DNA of 64,000 nt from Zeugodacus cucurbitae. Its lineage: Eukaryota; Arthropoda; Insecta; Diptera; Tephritidae. Shown here one piece after another: positions 46,749 to 58,829 of the stretch. A program made the translations under genes and the position numbers. Each line of letters begins with the position of its first letter. Within the stretch, counting starts at the first letter, position 1. The stretch lies in contig NC_071669.1 of the NCBI RefSeq assembly GCF_028554725.1, positions 6,410,501-6,474,500 of the forward strand. The letters run 5' to 3'. Below the pieces are notes generated by a model. It was not told where the DNA came from. It worked only from the letters and a program-made list of their open reading frames with translations, and searched no databases.

Positions 46749-46806
46749 CGTTGTGCGCTGCTTTAATTTTAGAAATATAAATTTTGTTGCATTTAAAAGT
46801 ATATTT

Positions 46807-47705
46807 ATACTCTCGCAACAAATGTTGCTAAAGAGAGTATTATAGTTTTGTTCACATAACGGTTGTTTGTAACACCCAAAACTAAACGAGTTAGATTTAG
46901 GGTTATATATACCAAAGTGATCAGGGTGAAGAGTGGAGTTCAAATCCGAATGTCTGTCTTTTAGAAATAGAGCTATATAAACCAAACTTTCTGCAGTCGT
47001 TTTTTTTAGCCACTTCCTAATACAGCCCAAAAATGAAAGAAATCGGATCATAACCACGCCCACCTCCCATACAAAAGTTAGGTTGAAAATTACTAAAAGT
47101 GGGTTAACTCATTAACGAAAAACGTCACAAACACTAAACTTCGCATAAGAAATGGCAAATGAAAGCTGCACTCAGATTTTTTTACAAAATGGAAAATGGG
47201 CGTGGCGTCGCCCACTTATGGGTCAAAAACCATATCTGAGGAACTACTCGACCGATTTCAATGAAACTTGGTTTGTAATAGTTTCCTTACATCCCAATGA
47301 TATGTTGTGAAAATAGGCCAAATCTCTTCACAACCACGCCTACTTCCTATATACCAGAACTTTGAAGACAATCTGAATCGTTTACTTTACAATATATAAA
47401 GTAAGTACTAGTGAAGATATCGGTGCAGAACTTTGCACAAATACTATGTTAATAGTGTGGCAGCCCCATTCTAAAAATCGCCGAAATCGGACCATAGGTT
47501 TTTAAGGCCCCATATATCGAACACGAGGACCTCGGTGCTTCTAACCTAATATTATGGTTTCCAACTTTCAATGGTCTTTATACAATATATATGACGAATA
47601 TGTGGGTTAAATTGTGTATTATATAATATAAATAAAGTTAAATAAATAAATTGCGAGAGTATAAAATGTTCGGTTACACCCGAACTTAGTCCTTCCTTAC
47701 TTGTT
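46807..47705 (-). mobile_element. TACTCTCGCAA-ended repeat, copy A
   Basis: Begins with a hairpin (ATACTCTCGCAACA...TGTTGC...AGAGAGTAT, 46807-46840). It ends TTGCGAGAGTATAAAATG followed by a second small hairpin GTTCGGTTACACCCGAAC and CCTTCCTTACTTGTT. It is inverted relative to the copy at 55.2-56.5 kb, with which it shares long stretches (for example AACCACGCCCACCTCCCATA). No transposase ORF. It starts 58 bp from the hAT element. Confidence 0.85.
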
Positions 47706-48898
47706 TTTAAATAGTTTTTACCCTTCCATATAATATTTATTTAGTGCTCGCCATCAACTATATTAAGTGTATGAGATTATTGTTCTAACCTCAAAGTGCG
47801 AAACATTTTTATCTGTTAACAAGTCACTCTACAATTGTGAAATAACCTTGAGACCTTATAAGTGGCTTTTCTGAGAATATAAGTCTAGTGTGGAATATAG
47901 TCAGTCACAACACTAAGCAGCGAATAAAATTGTAGAGTTTCTACAATAAAAGTTATATATATATATATATATGCATAATAACAACAAAACAATAAGTAAT
48001 GCTATTTTGACTTGAAGTACTCATTTCTGCTCCCGCTCATTCCATTCGATATTGCTGTTGTTGCCTTTTGAAATTTATGTACTTGCACACCCATGTTAAT
48101 TGTTATCGTATAATTGTTTTTACAAATTTGCAAATGTTGTGTATAAGTATATTACTTATCACTCTAGTTTCGCTAGCAAAATTGAAAATGTAAAATTTAT
48201 ATAAAGTTTTATGAGTTTACTATATAGTATAGTTGTTTATATGTACATATGTATATATGCAATAACATTATATATCAAATGACCGTGCAGAAATTGAAAA
48301 TACTGCTAATAAAAACAATCTTCATTACTCAATACTTCCAGACAGAAAATTATATATTTTCTGCATTGAAATAATTCGATTTAATGCAACAAAGCCAGGT
48401 CTTACAAGAATGCCGGTTGCAGATGTACATTACAGATAGACTCACTACTTAACAGTGTTGATTTCACTTTATTTTTTCTTTTCATAGAATTTTTTTATGG
48501 TGCAAAGAAATCCAAATTGCTTGAATGAGTAATAGTTCAAAATAAATTGTTATCAATAGCAGCTGGTTTTTGGTTTTTTATTTACCGATAATACACAATA
48601 ATTCTAATCGCATTCTATTTGCCAATGCTTTCGCTGTTATCGAGAATTATGAACTCATAAACAAATTAGAGAAAATTAGAAAACTAAAATTAAAGTTTTT
48701 TTTAATTTTTATTTTTTATTTCATTTTATTCCATTTTTTTTAATTTTTATTTTATTTTTTTTCCTTTACTTGGGTGGTTTCTAATCTTGAATACATTATC
48801 GTGTTTGAATATATATTTCCAATATGCTATTTAATTGGAACTGAAAGTCATTAAGTTAAAATCTTAAAAATATAGAAAATTGGTACACTTTCTATATA
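47706..48898. other. Intergenic, nothing recognised
   Basis: A+T-rich with a (TA)n tract near 47956. No gene or repeat family was recognised. Confidence 0.45.
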
Positions 48899-49117
48899 CA
48901 AGGTGTGTTCGAAAAATAACGGGAATTTGAAAATTTCCTGTTGTTCAAAAGCCCAACTTTCAAAACTTTTATGAGCAAAAATGTATGAGATTAGTGATTT
49001 TAGTTTGTTAAAAGCTCACTATTCGTTGTTTGTTCGTGAATTCTGGCCAAAAATAATACTGTTGCGATTTTTTTTTTCAAAAAACGAAAAATCGTTTTTT
49101 TTTTTTAACATACCTCG
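48899..49117 (+). mobile_element. Mariner-derived miniature element, copy 3
   Basis: The 5' end GGTGTGTTCGAAAAATAACG has one change from the family end. The 3' end is eroded to AACATACCTCG. TA flanks are present. The internal reading SLFVREFWPKIILL matches the LVREF segment of copy 1. About 219 bp. Confidence 0.72.
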
Positions 49118-49781
49118 TATATCTCACCGTATTATTTCGGAACGTTCCCAGTTATCGTTCAATACCATAAAATATTTTCATTACCCTTCTTTAAAAACTC
49201 AAATTTTATATATAAAATCTACGATCAAGTTACCACTCTTTTAAAATACCCAAATCTCCAAAGCTTCCATGATAAAATAGTCATAAAACAAATTCAATGA
49301 AATATGAAAATCGTTTTATACTTGGTAGTTATCAGTAAATTAGTACTGTTTATTACTTGTAGTATCAATTTAGTTATAAATTTTTATTTGTTTGTGAAAA
49401 TTTCTGAGAATTATTGATAGAATATTGCACAATTGAGTGGCCTATACTTTTGCAAGTAAGCAAACAAAGGCATAAATAGTTTAAGTTTAAGCACAACTGA
49501 ACTCTACGTGCGTTTGCCCTCCAAGCGTATGACTCAGTAAAGATCAGTTAGCTTTAAGTCATATAAAAATTATTGGAGACAAACTTGTATGAATCTGCGG
49601 TAGAAGTAACAATAGGCGAGGGAGGTTTGATAAATCTAAAATTCATTAAATCGTTTAACGATTAAATTATCGGAAATAAATTTCTACGCGTAATAAGAGA
49701 AGAAGCAACTCAATTCTATTTTGGATATAACTTTGGTTTCCCAAGTTTGTAAAACCTAAAAAAAAATATTGAATGAGTTAA

Positions 49782-50527
49782 GGGGTTAGGAGTAGTCAGA
49801 GGCACGAAAAAATTAGAATTTTCAGTAATATTTTTTGCTATTAAATCATGTTATTTTACAAAAGAAATAATATGGCATTTTTATACAATGTTTTGACTTG
49901 AAGTCACGAAAATTTGAAAAAAAAATATAATTTCCATAGTTATAGCTGTCTGTATTGACTCAGTAAAAAAAAATAGTTTTATAAATAAATAATCCTTGGC
50001 CTGAACCAAACTTTTTTTTTCAAAAATTAACAAAATGGCTCCTCAGGAAATTTTTTTCTAGATTTTCAGGAAAAAATCAACAGTTAATTGGTCTTAAAAA
50101 ATCGAAATTTTTGAGAAAAAAAACCTTTGGTTCAGACCTGAGTTTATTATGCATTCTAAAAGCTGTATGAATTTCATTAAAATCTACCGAGCGGTTTTCG
50201 AGTTACAGTTGTCACCAGTTCAAAAAACATAGTTTTGAGAAAAAAGCATTTAAAGTTTCACACTAGCGTGTTGGAGTGCCCGACCGCTCGTAGTTATTTG
50301 TCGAATAACTCTAAAAGCAATTATTGGGTAAACTTCAAATTTTCAGAGTATATTTTTAAGATATTACACTTAACGAAAATGCAAAAAAAATATTTTTTGA
50401 AATTCCTGCCTAATCTATTTTACTACCGATTAGCACCCTATTTATGTTATTTCACAGTTTCTTCTTATACCAAAAATAATCAAATCACTTTCAATCTAAC
50501 TGAGACAAGTAAATACCTTTTACTGCC
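49782..50527. mobile_element. Possible TTAA-flanked repeat
   Basis: TTAA sits on both sides (49778-49781, 50528-50531). The right end, read inward, starts GGCAGTA like the MITE at 51761-52270. The left end (GGGGTTAGGAGTAGTC) matches poorly. Inside, GGTTCAGACCTGAG and CCTTGGCCTGAACCAAA form a loose inverted pair. It may be a diverged relative or chance. Confidence 0.3.
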
Positions 50528-51084
50528 TTAATAAAATAAACCGCTTTCTGCTGAAGAAAGCATAAATAAATTCGCAAATCATGCTGTCTTTGGCAGACTA
50601 CCATACAACGATCATCACAGCATTTAAATATATTACTACTTTTCTCTTCTTGCTAATGTCTCACATAGATTTTCAATACAATTTTATCACATGGCTTCGC
50701 CAGAGCTTTATGTGCACACCATTGAGCTTGAATGAAACTGCCGTTGCTTGTTTGTTTACGAAACAAATTAGGAGTAATGTTGGTGATAAAAAGTAAATAT
50801 GTATGTATGCACAGCGATTACAACTGAGCTCAGATGACGCCAACGAAATAAAAATAAAATGTGCAAAATGCAAATATGGCAACACATGTGGTATATATTA
50901 CATGTAAATAAGCTTGTGAGGATATACAAAAGTTTTAGCATAAAAAAAGTATGAATGAAATGTAAAAGTTGTAAAAAATCTCAGAAGTATGTTAAAGCAG
51001 TAGAAAAAAGCAGTATAATATTACCTTTAATAAAACAAAAGAATATTGTTTTTTTGTTTGTTGATATATTGCATACTACATATA

Positions 51085-51211
51085 GCATGTGTTCAAAAAA
51101 TAACGGGAATTTTCGATGTTTGAAAAAAAAGTAATTTTATTTAAATTAAATAGCAAACATTTTTGGCAATTTGAATTTTAGATATTCCCGTTATTTTTTG
51201 AACACACCTCA
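51085..51211. mobile_element. Mariner-derived miniature element, copy 4
   Basis: Both ends are well kept (TGTTCAAAAAATAACGGGAA and complement, the latter followed by ACACACCTCA). Only about 75 bp of unrelated A+T sequence lies between, so this is the smallest deletion form. The flanking TA is clear on the left and unclear on the right. Confidence 0.85.
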
Positions 51212-51730
51212 TTTGTAGTATGAAGAATATTATGACTTTTTTTTTAATTTACAATCACTTTTGAATTTACTACTTTAAATAAGTGTTTTATCTTTAATTA
51301 GACACGCGTAACGCGACTATTTCCTATTTTTTTTATTTTATCACATTCGCACACATTTTCAACATAAAAAGCGATTAGCTTCCTCGCAAAGAAATTATGA
51401 GAACGGAAACTAAGTCCAGATAAATGTCTACATGCTTTTATGTAAATGCTTGAATCACTACATGCCACTACATGCTACAAATCACACATGTTGGTATGTA
51501 TTAATATATAATATAAATATGATTTCTTTTGTTAAGGGTCGTTTGCTTGATGTTAAAAAAAGTCACACAAATGTATTTAATATAAAAGTGTGCGTAATGC
51601 ACAATCTAAGTAGGCAAACAAAAGCTACACGGGTAACATATGTATGTGCCCCGGAGGAATGTCTGCTGTCTTAATTTCAATTATATAACACGTTACCTAT
51701 TTTTAGATTTTTTCCATAATTTTTTTTATT

Positions 51731-53073
51731 GATTGTTTCGGGTGCAACCGAACAGATTAAGACAGTAGTCTGCTTTACAGGCTTCAAAAAGTCGATTTTT
51801 TGTTTTGTTTTAAATCTCTTCCAAAACTAACCAAGAATATGTCTTTAAAATTCCAGAGGGCAATTCGACATATTTTCGAAGCTAGAGCAGTTTTAGTGGC
51901 CGAGCGTCGAGCAGATGCGAATGGATACTGAAAACTTTAAAGCGCGTTTTCTCGAGTTTTCATTTTTACAAGTGTTAGAAAACGGTGCCGGCGGTAGCAA
52001 AAAGAATATATGTCCGATCGAAAAAAACCAAATGATCTAGCTTGAGTATTAAATTACCTTCTATTTTAACTAAAAAAAGTTGGACAAAAGTATTATTTAA
52101 ACTAGTTGTTTTGCAACTTAAAGTCAATTTTTTTCTTAAAAAAGTGATTTTTTTTTTTAAACTTCGAAAAAATTTGGAATTTTATAACTTCTTCGGTATT
52201 CATTTCATTCCCTTTCAAAAAAAAATTGCTAAAAAAACGCTTTTTTGGGCTTCTAAAGCAGACTACTGCCTTAAGATAATACACAATTCGACACATATAT
52301 TCGGCATAAAGTCCAATAGAATAACGAAGATCATCATATATAGTGTATGAGGGCTGAGGTAATTCCTGAACCGATTGGACTCATTTTCACCACCAACATA
52401 CATTATATCCTAGATTATATGCTCCCTTAATTTGGCTAAGATATTGCTTATACATATTAACCGATTTATGAGGTATTAAGCTCATCGATTTTTTGAAAAA
52501 CCTATAATTAAGTTTGTAGGAGCTAAGGGAAGTTATGTGCCGATTTTAATAATATTTAGAGCAGAGACACAATATTAGAAGAAAAATATTTACTCTGAAT
52601 TAAATTAAGATATCTGAGAGATTTACCGATATTTTCGTTACCCTAAGACACTGAGTTCTTCATGTTCGATATCCGAGGTCTTGAAAAGTTATAGTCCGAT
52701 TTCCACAATTTTTCCACCAGTAATGCCACAGATCTTATACAGTATTTGTGTAACGTTTTATACCGCTATCTTCATTGCTTTCTTATGTATCTATACTACT
52801 ATTATAAAGAGGAAAGATTTGTATGTATGTTTGTAATGAATAAAACAAAAACTACTGTGCCGATTTGAAAACAATTTTCACCATTGGAAAGCTACATTCA
52901 CCTCGAGTAACATAGGCTATATTTATTGCTAGAATCTCAACTTTCTGGAAATAGTTCCCAGGTGAGGGTATCAAAAATTCATCTTGCAAGTCATTCCTTC
53001 ACTTCTCTTCGCATCGCAATCGTGTGCTAGAGAGTCGAGTAACGAGCGCTCGCAGTTTTGTTGCGAGAGTATA
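51731..53073 (+). mobile_element. TACTCTCGCAA-ended repeat, copy C, interrupted
   Basis: Starts with the TTTCGGGTGCAACCGAA hairpin and ends GTTGCGAGAGTATA. Internal segments (AGTTATAGTCCGATTTCCAC; AATGCCACAGATCTTATACA) match the copy at 55.2-56.5 kb loosely. It is interrupted by the TTAA-flanked MITE at 51761-52270 and probably by further insertion around 52790-53050. Confidence 0.7.
51761..52270. mobile_element. 510-bp TTAA-flanked MITE (piggyBac-like target site)
   Basis: Imperfect inverted ends of about 30 bp (GACAGTAGTCTGCTTTACAG; right end inward GGCAGTAGTCTGCTTTAGAA). The exact TTAA is on both sides (51757-51760, 52271-52274). TTAA duplication is the signature of piggyBac-superfamily insertion. 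There is no transposase, so mobilisation in trans is inferred. It is nested in the left end of the older repeat copy C. Confidence 0.85.
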
Positions 53074-54785
53074 AACATTTATTTAATTCCATAGCTTCAA
53101 ATAAGAAATTTCTTACACAATAAAGTTAAAATTTTCACTGATATCCCCAGTTAATTTTGTGTAAGTAGAGTAAAACTGTAGACTTCTGGTCAACTTCGTT
53201 TTATTCGTTTTGGTTTAAATTATTAGCAAGAAAAAAAAAATAAAAAATAAAATAAAATACAAAATAAAAAAAAAAAAAAATAAAAGTGGTCAAGTGTGCA
53301 CGCTATCAAAAAGCTAAACTATAAAAGCAAACCATGAAAATGAAGCAGAAATGCAAAATAATAAGAAACAGTGGAGTTTTAATATGCATTTATAGACAAA
53401 CATACATACATACATATATACATATATATGTACACGGCGGTCTTTCGCTTTATGGCACGGCATAGATTGCCCTGCTTTGTGAGTTATGCTAAAATTTATG
53501 CTTATTTAAGCATGTCTATATGTAGATAAGCGAATGTAGATATGTATATGTCATTGCACTCAAATTAATGTGCAAAGTACATTATTTTTTTTTGCCGTGC
53601 ATTCATATCTATGTATGTATATGACATTGCACGTTTAAAACCACTTGAGTTTATCGCTTTTGTGGAGTTTTGAACTGTAGTGATTTCTGTAATATTTTGT
53701 TTTACTTTTTCCCATAATTTTTTTTTATTATTTTTTTAGTTGTCTTCATTGTGCTATCTAATTGTCGCATTACCCACTCTGCTCCGCTGTCAGTGTAATA
53801 CTACGCTAAGTATGCTTATATGAGTATAAATGTATGTACGTTTGTGTACTCAGAGCACAATCAAAGCGCGCGCCCAACAGTTTCGCGCGCATAATCCTCT
53901 ACTCCAAAACACTGTGGACGTATTACCTCCTCGACGATTGCATGCGTCGCGCGTTTGTGCTATTTTTAGTGACTCTTTCTCCTTTTCCAAAAAAGCAAAC
54001 AAATTTCGCTTGTATTATACATATATTTTTCACTTTACCGCCTGCTTCTTCTCTTGGCTCCATACTCGTCCGTTGTGGCTACTCGCACGCCTATTGACTT
54101 AGCTTTTGCGCCTTGTTGCTTGTTTCAATCTTTTTTTCTGTTTAATTTTTGCTTTATTTTTTCCTCATCTCCAAACTCTTGCTCCGCTTTTAAGTGGCAC
54201 CATCATAATTCCTTTTCAGCTTTTTATACGTACTTTCATACTCGTATGTGTTTGTGTGTTTCATTCACTGGTCGACGTGTATTATATTGGCAGCCTTCAC
54301 TTGCTACTCCACACTTTTCTTTCACTTCTTCGCACCACACGATGCTGTGGAAAAGTGAAAGTGCCATTCTTTGGCACTTACAAGGTTTTCCTTTTTAAAA
54401 TTTTTTCGTATGCGCCGCTTGGCATATAAATGAATGCTTAGACGTGAAGCGCCTACGTGCAGCACTTTGGCTCCCATGCGTATTAGTCATGTGTGCATGG
54501 AAAACTATATGTGTACATGTGTATTTGTAAATATGATTGAAAAGCCAAAGAATTTTGTATGTGAAAATTCAGAAGATATTTTATACATATACATATATGT
54601 ATTTGTTCTTAGAAATTTTTTATTCTATACATTTTCATTTTCATTTAATATGCTCCAGTTTATTTAGTGTACATACAATGGAAAATTAAGATCAACGCAT
54701 CCCTAAATTGACAGTATATTTATGTTGGTGTTTTTGTTATTGAAGTTGTTTGTTTTTTTATTTAATTCCACCTAAACTGCATTAG
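53074..54785. other. Intergenic, nothing recognised
   Basis: Contains CATA/TATG microsatellite near 53400-53440. 53740-54430 is more pyrimidine-rich and balanced, but its overlapping ORFs look random. Confidence 0.4.
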
Positions 54786-55195
54786 ATTAAGATATGGAGG
54801 ATCGCACTGCGACCTATGTTCTATTGTGCCCTCGCTTATTAGCACTGTATGTCATTTACCCTCGTCACGTTAAGAAAGTTTAGTACAGTTCTTGGGCTAA
54901 TGGACGTGATACAACCTCTTTGTGGATAAAATACGCTTCCATTGCCCGACTTCTTTTCCTCACAATCGCAGGGCTATCAAAGAGTAGATGCTCGGGTGTC
55001 TCCGTTTCATGTTCGCAGAATCAATTCGCCGAACAGTTTCCTAGTTAGTGCAGATGGTTCCTTAGTCTGCATTGGTCTGTATATAACGACACTATTTGAT
55101 TTAGTTTGTTTCTTGGGAGAGCGATCCATTGTTATAATCCCCAGGAAAAATTTGAACTGGTGAAGTCCTTGCAATTGCAGCCAGTAGCGATTCCT
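54786..55195 (-). mobile_element. LINE RNase H-tail fragment
   Basis: The minus strand near 55020-54950 gives CEHETETPEHLLFDSPAIVR. This matches the Cys-motif C-terminus of RNase H-type LINEs (CEHEEETPEHLLLHCPAIAR pattern), with a Cys replaced by Ser. The fragment is isolated and stops just before the repeat starting at 55223. Confidence 0.65.
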
Positions 55196-55222
55196 ACTTG
55201 TCCGAAAACTGCATTAAGTTAT

Positions 55223-56520
55223 AACAAGTAAGGAAGGCCTTCGAGTGTAACCGAAATTTTATACTCTCGCAATTTATTTATTTAATTTTATTAACATAAC
55301 AACAATTTGACTGACAGATCCGGCATATATGTATATATGGTATAAATCCATTGAAAGTTTCAAACCCCGAACATTAGGTATATGGGAGCTAGGGGAAGTT
55401 TTGACCCGATTCCACTCATTGCACGGATACATATTATTAGAAGAAAAAATTCCCTCTGAATTTCTTCAAAATATCTGAGAGACTCACCTATATTTCCGGT
55501 AAAAAATTTATTCGAAGCTCTGAGGTCCTCATATTCGATATATTGGGCCTTAAATACTTATTGTACGATTTTGGCGATTTTTAAAAGGGCGATGCCACAC
55601 TATAAATGTAGTATTTGTGCAAAGTTCTGTTCCGATATATTCACTAGTGCTTACTTTATATATTGTAAAGTAAACGATTCAGATCGTCTCCATTTGACCT
55701 ACTTTCACAACATATCATTGGGATGCAAGGAAAATATTACAAACCGAATTTCATTGAAATTGGTCGAGTAGTTTCGGAGATATGGTTTTTGACCTATAAG
55801 TGGGCGGAACCATACCCATTTAAATTTTTTTATACCATTTAGAGTGTAGCTCTTCTGTACCTTCTTTGTAATGAAATTTAAGGCTTCTGGTGGTTTTTCT
55901 TGCTGAATTAAAGCATTTTTAGTAGTTTTCAACGTAACCTTTGTATGGGAGGTGGGCGTGGTTATAATCCGATTTCCTCCATTTTTGGACTGTATTAGGT
56001 AGTACCTAAAAGAAACGACTCCAGAAAGCTTCCTTGATATAGTTTTAGTGGTTTGCGAGATACATATATATAAAAATCTTAGTAGGGGTGCCACGCCCAC
56101 CTTTCCAAAAAATTACATTCAGATATGTTCCTTCCTAGAACAATCGTTTGTACCAAATTTTACTTTCATAGCTTAATTTATGGCTTAGTTATAGCACTTT
56201 ATGTGTTTTCGGTTATCGCCATTTTGTAGACGTGGCAATGGTCCGATTCCGCTCATTCGATTCATTTTTGAACTTAACCTTCTTATGGTGCCAAGGAACA
56301 CGAGTTCCAAGTTTCATTAAGATATCTCAATTTTTACTCAAGTTTCAAATTGCACGGACAGACGGACAGACAGACATTCGGATTTGAACTCCACTCTTCA
56401 CCGTGATCACTTTCGTATATATAACCCTATATCTAACTCGTTTAGTTTTAGGACTTAGAAACAACCGTTTTGTGGACAAAACTATTATACTCTCTTAGCA
56501 ACTTTTGTTGCGAGAGTATA
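55223..56520 (+). mobile_element. TACTCTCGCAA-ended repeat, copy B (most complete)
   Basis: Left end ACAAGTAAGGAAGG, then a hairpin-like TTCGAGTGTAACCGAA, then TTTTATACTCTCGCAA. Right end TACTCTCTTAGCAAC...GTTGCGAGAGTATA. About 1.3 kb, non-coding in all frames, with copies A (inverted) and C in this window. The TATACTCTCGCAA / TTGCGAGAGTATA pair acts as a sub-terminal inverted repeat. Its class is not settled. Confidence 0.85.
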
Positions 56521-57094
56521 CAAAATAGAGAGCCTGACATACATACATATTTTGTTTAATAAAGACAGATCTAAATCCTTTCAAAAATCTTAAAAAATTC
56601 CGCAACTATAAGTGAAAGCTCAATGTAGAAACACCAACGACTTTTCTCTAGATCACTTTAAAAATTGCGCCTGCACTTGGCGAATTCGTTTAATGTTCTC
56701 TGCAGAAATTATGTATAGTCATCTGTGTGGATTGTTTAGACAATTTTTCTGTTTGCCAATATTCCAAACTCTACTTGTATAATACCGAAATTTTGAAATT
56801 TCTCCCAATTGCGTTCGTCGTTCTATACTTCTCATACAATAATCTACAAAAACACTTTATTGTGTGAATAAATGACCTCATTGTATGACAAAATTTTCAA
56901 ATAAGTTTTATTTAAATTAAAAGCTTAAATATGCTTCATTTAAATGTTGTTTGTATTTATATAGTTATTTGAACATTTTACCTTAAATGCATTAATATTT
57001 TTTAGGAAACGATGTATGAATTGCATAATTAATATCAACAACACATTTAATCAAAATTTTTTTTTAATATATTATATTTGCATTATATTTGTAG

Positions 57095-58085
57095 AGGGTC
57101 GTCAAATATTATCACAGTTGCAGTTATGTTTTCATAATGTTGATGTTTTCTCTGGAATTAACGTCATAGAACTTTTAATATATGCAGGGACGTGTATTTC
57201 CCCTAACGTGCCATATATTAGCATTTATACTTATATCTTTATCGCCATCAAAGTATTACTCTTTTTATGATATTCGCATTATATAAACTCCAATGATTTT
57301 TCTCGAGCACACTTTAGGGATCGTGCCTTAACTTAACGAATCAGTTTATTGTTTTCAGTTAATGTGTCTGGTTGAATTTTCCCGTTTTCATTTCACTGAA
57401 ATACTATATTCTACAAAATTCTACAAAAACACTATATTGTGCGGAAATTTGCTTAATAATGATACGTTTTTAATGCTTTTCTTGTTTGCAAAGTTTCTCA
57501 AATATTTAGTCTGGAATGCATAAGTACGAGTATATGCATACCGTTATATGATTATTTGTTTGTTTTTTTTATGAAACGAGTAATGAATTGTCATGGAATT
57601 TTAGCAATTCTTTTGTCTCTACAAATATTATAACAGTTGCACTTGTGCTTTAAAATCATTAATTGTTGAATTTTTTTTTTTCAAATTCTGTTTGTTTTAA
57701 TATATGCAAGTGTATTATCTCCATTGTATTTATTTATACAGTTTTCGCCAAAAAGTCGTTATACTTCCTATTTACATTTCCGCTTCGTACCCACTAACTA
57801 TTGAAATAATATTTAGACTGAAATGCATGTATGCAAAATTATTTTTTAGCAAACTAGGAGAAATTGTTTTGGCAAAAGTCAAGGACTTTTAACAGTTGTT
57901 ATATAATTATTTTTTAAGAAACTAGGAAGAATTTTTAGGCAAACATCAAGTGCTTTTAACAGTTCCTTTACTTTACTTTTAACAGTTCCTTTATTTCCTA
58001 ATTAGTTGATGAGTTTTTGTTAAATTTTTTATAGAAATATTATAACAGTTGCATTTCTGTTTTGAGTTAATTTTTTTGTCTCATA
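57095..58085. repeat. Diverged ~400-520-bp duplicated blocks
   Basis: AATATTATAACAGTTGCA followed by a TGTTTT-type stretch recurs near 57105, 57624 and 58036. ACAAAAACACT(A/T)TATTGTG recurs near 56848 and 57425. Within, 57841-57970 holds a local 67-bp duplication (TTTTTTAGCAAACTAGG and TTTTTTAAGAAACTAGG). Probably an old tandem array. Confidence 0.6.
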
Positions 58086-58829
58086 TTCTATTTTCCTGTA
58101 TTTCCTAAAAATATATTAACATGTGTTTTTTGTCGCTAACAAAATATTACTCTTTCTATTTATACTTCCGTTTCTTTTCCACTTTCTATTAACAGTCTAC
58201 TGTTAAAGCTGCCGTTTCCTCCAGAAATATAAGTTTTGAAGTATGCATTAAAATGCGGAATATACCCTATTCGTTGGCTAGACATGGTGTTTTATTTTTA
58301 TTAGAGTAATTCCAGTCACTCTATAAGCTAGATTTATATATAATCCAAATAAATCAAGCTTATAGAGTGAAGAATTTATTATTAGTATTAAAGAAAATGA
58401 ATATTAAGTACTCTATGAATTTTCGCATTTTATTATAAAGAGATTTTTTGATTTAGATTCACAGCTGGATATTCAATAAATATTTTTATAACGATAATTA
58501 TTATACCACAGAGAATAGACCTTAAAGGATAAGTCAGCCATTTAAAGCGTTTTTTTTGCCATTTTTATCTAGAAACATAAATTAATTATTTAAATAAAAA
58601 AGTCAAAAATATGAAATATGAACTCAGATCTTGATTTAAACTTCAAAAAATATTTTAGACAGTCTAAAAATATTTCAGCTGTATTTATTGAACAATTCTA
58701 TTTATAAACAATTTCCAAGCAATAAAACCGTAACAGCAATTCGTTTTGATCTGTTATTGGAACTAATTTGATTATTAAGTTAATAAGAATTATTAGAATA
58801 TTTTAAAAATATAGTAGCTTTAAAAAAAA
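58086..58829. other. Intergenic, nothing recognised
   Basis: A+T-rich DNA between the duplicated blocks and the retrotransposon tail. No feature was seen. Confidence 0.45.

Noticed and set aside
48981..49244. ORF of 87 residues
   Set aside because: Its start overlaps a mariner-derived remnant (LFVREFWPK) and the rest is chance reading.
53830..54429. Cluster of overlapping forward ORFs
   Set aside because: Hydrophobic, pyrimidine-driven readings with no conserved motif or intron structure.
55705..56100. 131-residue minus-strand ORF
   Set aside because: Falls within the TACTCTCGCAA repeat. The equivalent frame is broken in copies A and C, so it is not a conserved protein.
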